Shown here: in pieces, positions 53,662-64,000 of the stretch | How positions within the stretch are numbered: the stretch's first letter is position 1 | Layout: each line of letters starts with the position of its first letter | NCBI GenBank assembly: GCA_947649205.1 | Contig: CANSQM010000013.1 | Coordinates: 1-64,000 of the forward strand | DNA length: 64,000 nucleotides | Source of the DNA: an uncultured Enterorhabdus sp. | GTDB lineage: Bacteria > Actinomycetota > Coriobacteriia > Coriobacteriales > Eggerthellaceae | Direction: 5' to 3' | Position numbers and translations under genes: made by a program | Notes under the pieces: model-generated | Seen by the model: only the letters and a program-made list of their open reading frames with translations | Told to the model about the DNA's origin: nothing | Databases searched by the model: none

Positions 53662-54435
53662 GTGGACGCTCTTTCAACTCTCTCGGCTGAGGTGCCCCAT
53701 CTCCAGGCATCCTTCGATCCCACCGTCGTGTTCGGCGGGGTCACCCAGTACATTGTCTGGATGGTCATCTGCTGGATCATCACCTGCGCTATCGTGCTCG
53801 TGGTGGCCAAGAAGCTCACCCTCATCCCCACGAACAAGTTCGTGAACACCGTGGAGTACGGCTACCAGTTCGTGCGCAACGACATGGGCGAGGGCATCAT
53901 CGGCCACGGCTTCAAGAAGCACGTGCCGTTTCTGGCCACGATGTTCTTCTTCATTCTCGTGTCGAACTTCGTGGGCCTCATCCCCGGCTGCAAGACCCCG
54001 ACGGGCACCATCTCGGTGACCTGGGCGCTGGCCACCATCTCGTTTATCTACTTCAATGTCTGGGGCATCAAGGCCAAGGGCGGTTTGGGCTACCTGAAGT
54101 CCTTCGCTCCGGCCGGGCTGCCCAAGCCCATGGTGCCGGTCATCTGGTTTTTGGAGCTCATCTCCACCTGCATCCGCTGGCTGACCCTGGCCGTCCGACT
54201 CTACGGCAACATGTTCGCCGGCCACATGGTCCTCGGCATCTTCGCCCTGGCCTCCAGCGTGTTCCTCACCGTGGGCATCCAGGCGCTCGACCCCGTTTCC
54301 AGCGTGCTGTCGCTGCCCTGGTTCCTGCTGCTCATCGCCATGTACGCCCTGGAGACGCTCGTCGCCTTCCTGCAGGCCTACGTGTTCACGGTGCTCTCCG
54401 CGGTCTACATCCAGATCGCCACGTCGGCCCACTAG
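53662..54435 (+). CDS. atpB: ATP synthase Fo subunit a
   Basis: A 257-residue membrane protein. LAVRLYGNMFAGH holds the essential Arg of the proton path, and the last segment (LETLVAFLQAYVFTVLSAVY) is typical. It forms the stator half-channels beside the c-ring. The GTG start follows AGGAAAGG. Confidence 0.95.
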   Translation: MDALSTLSAEVPHLQASFDPTVVFGGVTQYIVWMVICWIITCAIVLVVAKKLTLIPTNKFVNTVEYGYQFVRNDMGEGIIGHGFKKHVPFLATMFFFILVSNFVGLIPGCKTPTGTISVTWALATISFIYFNVWGIKAKGGLGYLKSFAPAGLPKPMVPVIWFLELISTCIRWLTLAVRLYGNMFAGHMVLGIFALASSVFLTVGIQALDPVSSVLSLPWFLLLIAMYALETLVAFLQAYVFTVLSAVYIQIATSAH

Positions 54436-54592
54436 GCCGCAAAGGGCCTGCGGGTCCCAAGCGCCCTCGGCGCCGGGAGGTTGGAAGGCCTCCGCACCCC
54501 ATTGGGTTAAGCCGGCTCCTCCAAAGCCGGAGACCATATCCGTTAAGTGTTTTTGGGAAACAGGCTCAAAAACGACCTTTAAGGAGGAAATT

Positions 54593-54811
54593 GTGGAAAC
54601 TGTTTTCGTCATCGCTGCGCTGAAGCTCGTCGGCTACGGCCTGGCCACCATCGGCCCTGGCCTGGGCATCGGCATCGCCTGCTACGGCTGCTGCGTGGGC
54701 ACCGCCCGCCAGCCCGAGGTGGGTGGCCGTCTGTTCACCAACTTCATCATCGGCGCCGCTCTGGCCGAGGCCCTGGCCCTCATCGGCTTCGTGCTCGCGT
54801 TCATCCTCTAA
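54593..54811 (+). CDS. atpE: ATP synthase Fo subunit c
   Basis: A 72-residue hairpin of two membrane helices with TARQPE in the loop and the ion-binding Glu in AALAEALALIGF. The residue after Glu is Ala, not Ser/Thr, so proton rather than sodium coupling is likely. Helix 1 carries three Cys (ACYGCCVG), which is unusual. AAGGAGGAAATT gives an excellent ribosome site for the GTG start. The 157-base gap before it contains a CCGGCT/AGCCGG hairpin (54512-54530) that could affect c-subunit expression. Confidence 0.95.
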   Translation: METVFVIAALKLVGYGLATIGPGLGIGIACYGCCVGTARQPEVGGRLFTNFIIGAALAEALALIGFVLAFIL

Positions 54812-54862
54812 ATCCGGCACGTATTCAATTCGGAAAAGCCTACGTATAGGCAAGAAAGAGGT

Positions 54863-55477
54863 ATGCACGTGAAGACAAGAGCGAACAAAGCAGTTGCCCA
54901 GGCCGCCTTCGGTGCCCTGGCTCTGAACGCTGCTTTCCCTGCGCTCGCGTTTGCTAGCGAAGAGGAGTCCGGCGGCCTGTCCGCCATTCTCCCCGACATG
55001 GCGGAGTTCATCCCCATGCTCATCGCCTTCATCATCCTGTGGATCATTCTCGCGAAGTTCGGCTGGCCCATGTTCGCCGGCATGCTCGAGAAGCGCGAGA
55101 ACACCATCCGCGAGGCTCTGAAGAAGTCCGAGGAGGCTCAGATTGAGAGCGAGCGCGTGCTTGCGGAGTACCAGCAGCAGCTGGCCGACGCCAAGACCCA
55201 GTCGGCCCAGATCATCGCTGATGCCCGCGCGGTGGGCGAGGCCGTGAAGGCCGACATCACCGCCCAGGCCCAGACCGAGGCGGCCGACATGATCGCCAAG
55301 GCCAAGGCCGCCATCGAGGCTGAGAAGAAGGCCGCCGTGGCCGAGCTCCAGTCTTCGATCGCCGACACGTCCGTGGACGTGGCCGCCCGCCTCATCGGCG
55401 AGGATCTCACCGAGGGCGAGCATCGCGCGATCATCGAGCGCTACGTCAAAGAGGCTGGGAGCTTCAATGGCAACTAA
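54863..55477 (+). CDS. atpF: ATP synthase Fo subunit b with signal-like N-terminus
   Basis: A 204-residue subunit b. Its membrane anchor (FIPMLIAFIILWIILAKFGW) starts near residue 50 and is followed by a long charged helix (KREN TIREAL ... AKTQSAQIIADA). The first ~35 residues resemble a cleavable signal peptide (FPALAFAS), an addition absent from short b subunits. It forms the peripheral stalk. It overlaps atpH by 11 bases. Confidence 0.93.
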   Translation: MHVKTRANKAVAQAAFGALALNAAFPALAFASEEESGGLSAILPDMAEFIPMLIAFIILWIILAKFGWPMFAGMLEKRENTIREALKKSEEAQIESERVLAEYQQQLADAKTQSAQIIADARAVGEAVKADITAQAQTEAADMIAKAKAAIEAEKKAAVAELQSSIADTSVDVAARLIGEDLTEGEHRAIIERYVKEAGSFNGN

Positions 55478-56044
55478 TCGTCTCGTCGTCAAAGAGGAAG
55501 TCGCCGTCTTCGCGTCGGTGCTCTTCGACAGCGCCAACGGGGCCGGCGGCCAGGAGGCCGTGCTTCAGGTGCGCGAGCAGATGGCCGAGGTCATCCGCCT
55601 CATGCGCTCCGATCTGGACCTCACCATGGCGCTCTCGAACCCGGATTTCACCCCCGAGGCGCGCCGGGCGCTGGTGGAGAACGTCTTCGCCGAGTGCCAC
55701 CTGGCGTTTCGCGAGGTGCTGGCGGTCATGGCCGAGCGTGGCCAGGCCGACCTGCTGCCCCGGGTGAACGACGAGTTCCGCGCCCTGCTGGGCGAGCGAT
55801 TGGGAATCTGCGTGGTCGACGTGACCACCGCGGTGCCCCTTGACGACGGGCTGCGCCAGCTTATTACGGAAAAAGCCGAAGCCGATCTGGGGAAGAAGGC
55901 GGTGCTGCGCGAGCGCATCGACAAGTCTATCTTGGGCGGCATCATCATGGACGTGGACGGGAACTACATCGATGCGAGCATGATCTCGCAGCTGAACCGC
56001 GCCCGCAACGTCCTCAAAGACACAACAGATGGAGGTGAATGCTA

Positions 56045-56045
<1 letters not shown>
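55467..56045 (+). CDS. atpH: ATP synthase F1 subunit delta
   Basis: A 192-residue OSCP/delta subunit ([38 protein letters not shown] at the conserved C-terminal domain). It links the b stalk to the alpha3beta3 head. Its start lies in atpF and its stop overlaps the atpA GTG by one base. Confidence 0.93.
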
Positions 56046-57610
<1,565 letters not shown>

Positions 57611-57622
57611 GGTAGGTAGACC

Positions 57623-58552
57623 ATGCCCAACCTACACGACATCGAACGGCGAATCAAATCCGTCACCTCGACGAAGCAGATCACGCGCACCATGGAAATG
57701 GTCGCCGCTGCCAAGATTCGCCGCGCTTCCGAGCGCGTGGACAACGCGCTCCCTTGGGCGGTCGCCATCTCAGACATGCTCATCAGCACGGCAAAGTACG
57801 CTCATCTGGATACGGAGCCGCTGCTGCAGGTCCACGACGAGGTGAAGCGGGTGCTCATCGTAGCCGTCACCTCCGACCGCGGCCTTGCCGGCGGCTTCAA
57901 CACCAACGTGCTTCGCTATGTGGAGAAGCTCACGAAGGAAAAGCAGCGCGAAGGTGCCGAGGTGGAGGTGGCTGCCTGTGGCAAGAAGGCCATCGGGTAC
58001 TTCACCTACCGCGGCATCGAGCCGGTGTTCTCCTTCGCGGGATACTCGGCCGACCCTGAGTTCGCCCAGGCCGCCGAGCTGTCCGGCTACGTGATGCAGG
58101 CCTATGCCGAGGGCAAGCTCGACGAGGTGTTCATCGTGTACAACCACGCGAAGAACGCTGCCGAGCAGTCCTTGGTGGAGCAGCAGGTGCTGCCGGTGAA
58201 GGAGGAGTCCTACGCGGACCTTCTTGGCCTGAAGGCCAAGGAGGAGGACGTGTTCAAGTCCTTCCGCGAGCGGGACGACTCCTCGATCCCGGGCGACATC
58301 GACTTCGAGCCGAGCACGGAGTCGGTCATGTCCTACATGATGAACGCCTACCTGAACAACGCGTTTTACTACGCGATGCTCGATTCCGCAGCGGGCGAAC
58401 AAGGTGCCCGCCGCAACGCGATGAAGTCGGCCACCGACAACGCGAACGAGATGGTCTCCACCCTGGAGCGCGTGTACAACACCGTGCGCCAGGGCGCCAT
58501 TACCACGGAGATCACCGAGATCGTGGGCGGTGCCGCAGCTTTGGAGGATTAA
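57623..58552 (+). CDS. atpG: ATP synthase F1 subunit gamma
   Basis: A 309-residue rotor shaft subunit (IERRIKSVTSTKQITRTMEM, TSDRGLAGGFNTNV, RNAMKSATDNANEM, ITTEITEIVGGA). It rotates inside the F1 head. It begins 12 bases after atpA and ends directly at the atpD start. Confidence 0.96.
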   Translation: MPNLHDIERRIKSVTSTKQITRTMEMVAAAKIRRASERVDNALPWAVAISDMLISTAKYAHLDTEPLLQVHDEVKRVLIVAVTSDRGLAGGFNTNVLRYVEKLTKEKQREGAEVEVAACGKKAIGYFTYRGIEPVFSFAGYSADPEFAQAAELSGYVMQAYAEGKLDEVFIVYNHAKNAAEQSLVEQQVLPVKEESYADLLGLKAKEEDVFKSFRERDDSSIPGDIDFEPSTESVMSYMMNAYLNNAFYYAMLDSAAGEQGARRNAMKSATDNANEMVSTLERVYNTVRQGAITTEITEIVGGAAALED

Positions 58553-59997
<1,445 letters not shown>

Positions 59998-59998
<1 letters not shown>

Positions 59999-60435
59999 TG
60001 GCCGTTATGCGCTGCACGGTGGCCCTTCCCGATCGCGCCCTGTACCAGGGTGAGATCTCCTATGCCAGCATCCCCGGATGCGACGGCTACTTCGGCGTTC
60101 TGCCCGGTCACGAGCTGTCCGTCTCGCTCAACCGCGAGGGCGGCCTGGTGACGCTGACCGTGGGCGAGAACGAGCAGGAGAAGAAGGAGTTCCTGGTCAT
60201 GGGCGGCGCGACGTCGGTTCTGGACGACAAGGTGACGGTGCTCGCCCGTTTCGGAACCGCCGTGGAGGACATCGACGCCGAGGCCGTGAAGGCCGAGGCC
60301 GATGAGTGCCGCGCGATCATCGCCGAGCTGGAGAAGGCCGACGATGCGCAGGATCAGGCCACCCTCGTCACCAACCAGAAGAAGCTGGAGTGGTGCGAGG
60401 CGCAGCTGAAGCACGTGAGCGGCGCTGCCGCCTAG
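59998..60435 (+). CDS. atpC: ATP synthase F1 subunit epsilon
   Basis: A 145-residue epsilon subunit. The N-terminal beta-barrel (VALPDRALYQGEISYASIPG, GYFGVLPGHE) and C-terminal helices (ADECRAIIAELEKADDA) match the family. It couples gamma to the c-ring and can inhibit hydrolysis. Its start overlaps the atpD stop. Confidence 0.95.
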
Positions 60436-60442
60436 GGAAGCC

Positions 60443-60532
60443 CACGACCCTTTAAGGTCGTGCGGAGCCCTGAGGCAGCCCGCAGCATTTGAGCCTGTTT
60501 TGAGAGGGCGTCCCATCCGGGGCGCCCTTTCT
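60443..60532 (+). terminator. Terminator region of the ATP synthase operon
   Basis: A CACGACC/GGTCGTG hairpin (60443-60462) is followed by a second, stronger hairpin (GAGAGGGCG ... CGCCCTTTCTC, about 60503-60532) with a T-containing arm. Together they probably end atp transcription. Confidence 0.65.
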
Positions 60533-60803
60533 CGTTGTGGAGGGAGGAGAGTCGAGGCCGTGTGGCCGCCCCGTGGCAATCCATGCAAATCTCACGGTTT
60601 GTTCGCACGGGAGGGGGCGGCGGGCTGGTATCATGGCACCCGAGCAATAACGGAACTTGAGAGCGGCCGGAAGGGAAGCGGCGCGGCGGGACAACGCCCG
60701 CAGCTGCCATGTTCTCTCGGCCCAGCATTTCAGACACAGCGCGCATAGCCACACCACAATCGAACCCGTGCGCCGCCGACCTTATCGAAGGGGCTGACAC
60801 CCT
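60533..60803 (+). other. Gap between the atp operon and dnaE
   Basis: No gene is evident. A GGTATCATGG near 60626-60635 could contain a -10 box, without a clear -35. AAGGGGCT near 60788 is the probable ribosome site for dnaE. Confidence 0.4.
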
Positions 60804-63800
60804 ATGGCATTTGTCCATCTGCACAACCATACCGAGTATTCCCTGCTCGACGGCTTGACCCATGTGAAGGATATGGTGCGCCGCGCCGCCGAACTGGGCA
60901 TGCCGGCCGTGGCCATCTCCGACCACGGCGTCATGTCCGGCGTGGTGGAGCTCTCCGATGCCTGCGACGCCGTGGAGAAGGAGACCGGCGTCCGCGTGAA
61001 GCCCATCTTCGGCTGCGAGGTGTACTTCACCGCCGACGAGTCGCTGCGCAAGGACGTGAAGCCGAAGCTGTACCATCTGCTGCTGCTGGCCAAGACCAAC
61101 GAGGGCTACCACAACCTGCTGAAGCTGGTCAGCGAGTCCCATGTGGACAACTTCTACTACAAGCCCCGCACCACCTTCTCCATGCTGCAGAAGTACGGCC
61201 GCGGCATCATCGGCACCTCGGCCTGCATCGGCGGCATCATTCCGAAGCTGCTGGACGACCGCCGCTTCGAGGACGCCGTGGAGTGGGCGAAGAAGTTCGC
61301 CAGCTGCTTCGATGACGGCGATTTCTACATCGAGCTGCAGAACCAGGGCGTGCGCACCGACGCTGGCTTCACCCAGACCGAACTGAACCACCAGCTGACC
61401 GAGGTGGCCAAAGCGGCGGGCTTGAAGACCATCGCCACCAACGACTTCCACTACCTGCTTCAGGAAGATGCTCGCGCTCAGGACATCATGCTGTGCATCG
61501 GCACCGGTGCCATGGTGAACGAAGAGAAGCGCATGAAGTTCGAGAACGACCAGTTCTACATGAAGACCGAGGCCGAGATGCGCGAGGCCCTGGCCGACTT
61601 CCCCGAGGCCTGCGACAACACCGTGGAAGTGGCCGAGAAGTGCAACGTAGTGCTCGAGCGCGACTCCATCCTGCCGCGCTTCCCCCTGCCCGAGGGCGAG
61701 ACCGAGGAATCCTGGTTCCGCAAGCGCGTGCAGGAGGGCCTGGAGAAGCGCTACGGCACGCCGGTGCCCGCCGACGCCCAGGAGCGCGCCGACTACGAGA
61801 TGGGCATCATCATCCAGCAGGGCTTCCCGGCCTACTTCCTCATCGTGCAGGAGTACATCGAGTGGGCCCGTTCCCAGGGCATCGGCGTGGGGCCGGGCCG
61901 TGGTTCGGCCGCTGGCGCCATTGTGGCCTACGCCATGGGCATCACCGACCTGGACCCGCTCACCAACGGCCTGCTGTTCGAGCGATTCCTCTCGCCCGAG
62001 CGCGTGGAGATGCCCGATATCGACGTCGACTTCGAGCAGGGCCGCCGCGAAGAGGTCATCAACCACATCAAGGAGGTCTACGGCGAGGACCACGTGTCCC
62101 AGGTCATCACCTTCGGCACCCTGCAGGCGAAGAACGCCGTGCGCGACACGGCCCGCGTGCTGTCGGGCACGCTGAAGCTGGGCCAGGGGCTCGATGCCGA
62201 CATGGCCCGCAAAGCGGCCTACGGCCTGGGCGACCGCATCTGCAAGATGATCGGCGACGAGCTCGGCATCACCATCGACAAGGCTCTGGACACCAACCCC
62301 GACCTGAAGAAGGCCTACGACACCGACGAGGACGTCAAGACCATCATCGATGCGGCCCGTTCCATCGAGGGCCACGTGCGCGGCGAGGGCGTGCACGCCT
62401 GCGCCACCATCATCTGCCGCGACCCCATGAGCGATCACGTGCCCATGAAGCGCGACACCAAGGGCGGCGGCATCATCACCCAGTACGACGGCCACTATAC
62501 GCCCGACCTGGGCCTGCTGAAGATGGACTTCCTCGGTCTGCGCACCTTGGACGTGCTGTCCATTGCCTGCAAGAACATCCTGGAGCGCACCGGCGAGAAG
62601 ATCATCCCCGAGGAGATTCCCACCGACGACGCCCTGGCCTTCAAGCTCATGCAGTCCGGCAACATGGACGGCCTGTTCCAGGTGGAGGGCAGCCTGTACG
62701 TGAGCTTGTTCAAGCGCCTGCCCCCCACGCGCTTCTCCGACGTCGTGGCCTCCATTGCCCTGAACCGCCCGGGCCCGTTGGAGTCCGGCATGGTGGAGGA
62801 CTACATCAAGGTGGCCTCGGGCAAGACCCCGGCCCACTACTATGATGAGCGCCTGCGGCCCATCCTTGAGGAGACCTTCGGCACCATGGTCTACCAAGAG
62901 CAGATCATGCAGGTGTCCATGGCCATGTCCGGCTTCTCCGCCGGCAAGGCCGATAAGCTGCGCAAGGCCATGGGCAAGAAGAAGCTCGACGTCATGCGCC
63001 AACTCCAGGCCGACTGGAACTCCGGCGCCGTGGAGAACGGCTATGCCCTGGAGATCGCCGAGAAGATTTGGGAAGACGCCGAGAAGTTCGCTAAGTACGC
63101 CTTCAACAAGTCGCACTCGGCGGCCTACGCCATCCTCGTGATGCGCACGGCCTACCTGAAGGCGCACTACCCGAACGACTTCATGGCCGCCGTGCTCACC
63201 AGCTACATGGGCAACACCGACCGGCTCATCCGCTATATCGCCAGCTGCAACCACAACGGCACGCCGGTGCTGCCGCCGGACATCAACTCGTCTCGCGCGG
63301 AGTTCACCCCCGTTGCCGAGGGCATCCGCTTCGGTCTGGTGGGCGTGCGCGGCGTGGGCAAGAACGTGGCCGACGCCATCATCGAGGAGCGCGAGGCCAA
63401 CGGCCCGTTCTCGTCGCTGCACGACTTCGTGAACCGCGTGGATGCGAAGGCCTACAACCGCAAGACGCTCGAGGCTCTCGTGAAGGGCGGTGCCTTCGAC
63501 TCCACCGGCTACACCCGCAAGCAGATGATGCACTTCATCGAGGAGACGCCGATGCTCGAGGGCGCGGCGAAGCGCCAGAAGGACCGCGACCGCGGCCAGG
63601 TGTCCATGTTCGACCTGTTTGCCGACGACGCCGACTCCGGCTTCCAGGAAGACGTGCCCGAGCCCGACGGCGTGGAGTGGGACAAGCGCACGAAGCTCGC
63701 CTACGAGAAGGAGATCATGGGTATCTATGTGTCCGAGCATCCCCTGGCCCCCTACGAGGGGGCGCTCTCCCGCATGACGAAGTTCTCCCTGGGCGATCTG

Positions 63801-64000
63801 GCCGAGCGCACCACCGAGATCCGCAACGCCATCTTCGTGGGCATGGTGTCCAACGTTGTGGTGAAGCTGACCAAGCGCCAGACGAAGATGGCCACGTTCA
63901 CTCTGGAGGACACCACGGGCCACGTGGAGTGCATCTGCTTCAAGTACGACGAGAACGCCGAGGCCATCCGCGACGATGCCATCGTGAAGGTGAAGGGCAA
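60804..64000 (+). CDS. dnaE: DNA polymerase III alpha subunit (3' partial)
   Basis: An open frame of 1065 complete codons runs off the window, out of a usual total near 1150-1200. The PHP domain opens it (LHNHTEYSLLDG, AISDHGVMSG). GVGPGRGSAAGA and the catalytic acidic motif MPDIDVDFEQGRREEV form the polymerase core, NKSHSAAYAILVMRTAYLKA follows, then a helix-hairpin-helix (GLVGVRGVGKNVADAI) and the beginning of the OB fold (ATFTLEDTTGHVECICF). It is the replicative polymerase of DnaE type, with no PolC-style exonuclease insertion. AAGGGGCT precedes the ATG. Confidence 0.95.
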   Translation, partial: MAFVHLHNHTEYSLLDGLTHVKDMVRRAAELGMPAVAISDHGVMSGVVELSDACDAVEKETGVRVKPIFGCEVYFTADESLRKDVKPKLYHLLLLAKTNEGYHNLLKLVSESHVDNFYYKPRTTFSMLQKYGRGIIGTSACIGGIIPKLLDDRRFEDAVEWAKKFASCFDDGDFYIELQNQGVRTDAGFTQTELNHQLTEVAKAAGLKTIATNDFHYLLQEDARAQDIMLCIGTGAMVNEEKRMKFENDQFYMKTEAEMREALADFPEACDNTVEVAEKCNVVLERDSILPRFPLPEGETEESWFRKRVQEGLEKRYGTPVPADAQERADYEMGIIIQQGFPAYFLIVQEYIEWARSQGIGVGPGRGSAAGAIVAYAMGITDLDPLTNGLLFERFLSPERVEMPDIDVDFEQGRREEVINHIKEVYGEDHVSQVITFGTLQAKNAVRDTARVLSGTLKLGQGLDADMARKAAYGLGDRICKMIGDELGITIDKALDTNPDLKKAYDTDEDVKTIIDAARSIEGHVRGEGVHACATIICRDPMSDHVPMKRDTKGGGIITQYDGHYTPDLGLLKMDFLGLRTLDVLSIACKNILERTGEKIIPEEIPTDDALAFKLMQSGNMDGLFQVEGSLYVSLFKRLPPTRFSDVVASIALNRPGPLESGMVEDYIKVASGKTPAHYYDERLRPILEETFGTMVYQEQIMQVSMAMSGFSAGKADKLRKAMGKKKLDVMRQLQADWNSGAVENGYALEIAEKIWEDAEKFAKYAFNKSHSAAYAILVMRTAYLKAHYPNDFMAAVLTSYMGNTDRLIRYIASCNHNGTPVLPPDINSSRAEFTPVAEGIRFGLVGVRGVGKNVADAIIEEREANGPFSSLHDFVNRVDAKAYNRKTLEALVKGGAFDSTGYTRKQMMHFIEETPMLEGAAKRQKDRDRGQVSMFDLFADDADSGFQEDVPEPDGVEWDKRTKLAYEKEIMGIYVSEHPLAPYEGALSRMTKFSLGDLAERTTEIRNAIFVGMVSNVVVKLTKRQTKMATFTLEDTTGHVECICFKYDENAEAIRDDAIVKVKG

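Noticed and set aside
54593-54811. Sodium-type c-ring
   Set aside because: The helix-2 Glu is followed by Ala, not the Ser/Thr of the sodium signature, so proton coupling is favoured.
60432-63923. An 1163-codon open frame on the minus strand
   Set aside because: It is antisense to dnaE, which has all polymerase motifs in order.

Overview
The window is GC-rich, densely coded bacterial DNA, and the gene content points to an Eggerthellaceae-type actinobacterium (class Coriobacteriia; relatives of Eggerthella, Adlercreutzia and Gordonibacter). The pointers are a Tat-exported fumarate-reductase-like flavoprotein beside a membrane-bound LuxR regulator, a Tat-exported DMSO-reductase-type molybdoenzyme operon with its own membrane LuxR regulator, a siroheme-route heme gene (ahbD), and secreted proteins with tandem WYYF cell-wall-binding repeats. 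The genus is an inference.

Layout. 1-8.1 kb is cell envelope: a truncated L,D-transpeptidase with wall-binding repeats, a YfhO-type membrane protein overlapping a WecE/RffA sugar aminotransferase, and a repeat-bearing subtilisin. 8.2-13.1 kb holds a flavin reductase-rubredoxin fusion, a stand-alone Hpt protein, and the queuosine genes tgt and queA around a HAD phosphatase. 13.2-15 kb is an atypical island: an AbiEi/DUF559-like gene between two long hairpin repeats. 15-18.6 kb carries the flavoprotein and its likely regulator. 18.9-25.4 kb has secDF, small genes and a tetrapyrrole locus (HemX-like, catalytically degenerate HemA-like, AhbD). 25.6-28.5 kb is an iron/heme/corrinoid-type ABC importer. 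28.6-32.6 kb is an FMN-riboswitch operon (ribU-ecfA-ecfA'-ecfT plus an FMN-binding-type protein). 32.9-36 kb holds tandem AGCS amino-acid symporters. 36.4-41.2 kb is a tightly overlapping group (two flavoproteins, YrdC/Sua5, hydrolase), followed by glpK. 42.8-49.5 kb is a dmsA-B-B-C set facing a LuxR gene. 49.6-53 kb has rpiB, glyA, upp and dCMP deaminase. 53.4-60.4 kb is the complete F1Fo ATP synthase operon, followed by the start of dnaE, cut by the window end.

Most unusual content. Three families of structured, non-coding repeats run through the window. Family A has seven copies (about 110-130 bp): two nested stems with locus-specific but self-complementary sequences, around conserved loop motifs TTCCGCAG and AAGCGAGGACT. 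It looks like an undescribed RNA or DNA structural element; one copy lies inside a coding sequence. Family B has two copies (167 and 166 bp) starting at the 3' ends of ahbD and rpiB and lying before the next genes. Family C has two long palindromes (about 160-170 bp, inner GTATTAC/GTAATAC pairs) bracketing the AbiEi-like gene; one supplies that gene's stop codon. A 17-nt motif at fixed distance from a -10 box also links the two tetrapyrrole transcription units. All functions are read from sequence and family knowledge only; no database search was possible.
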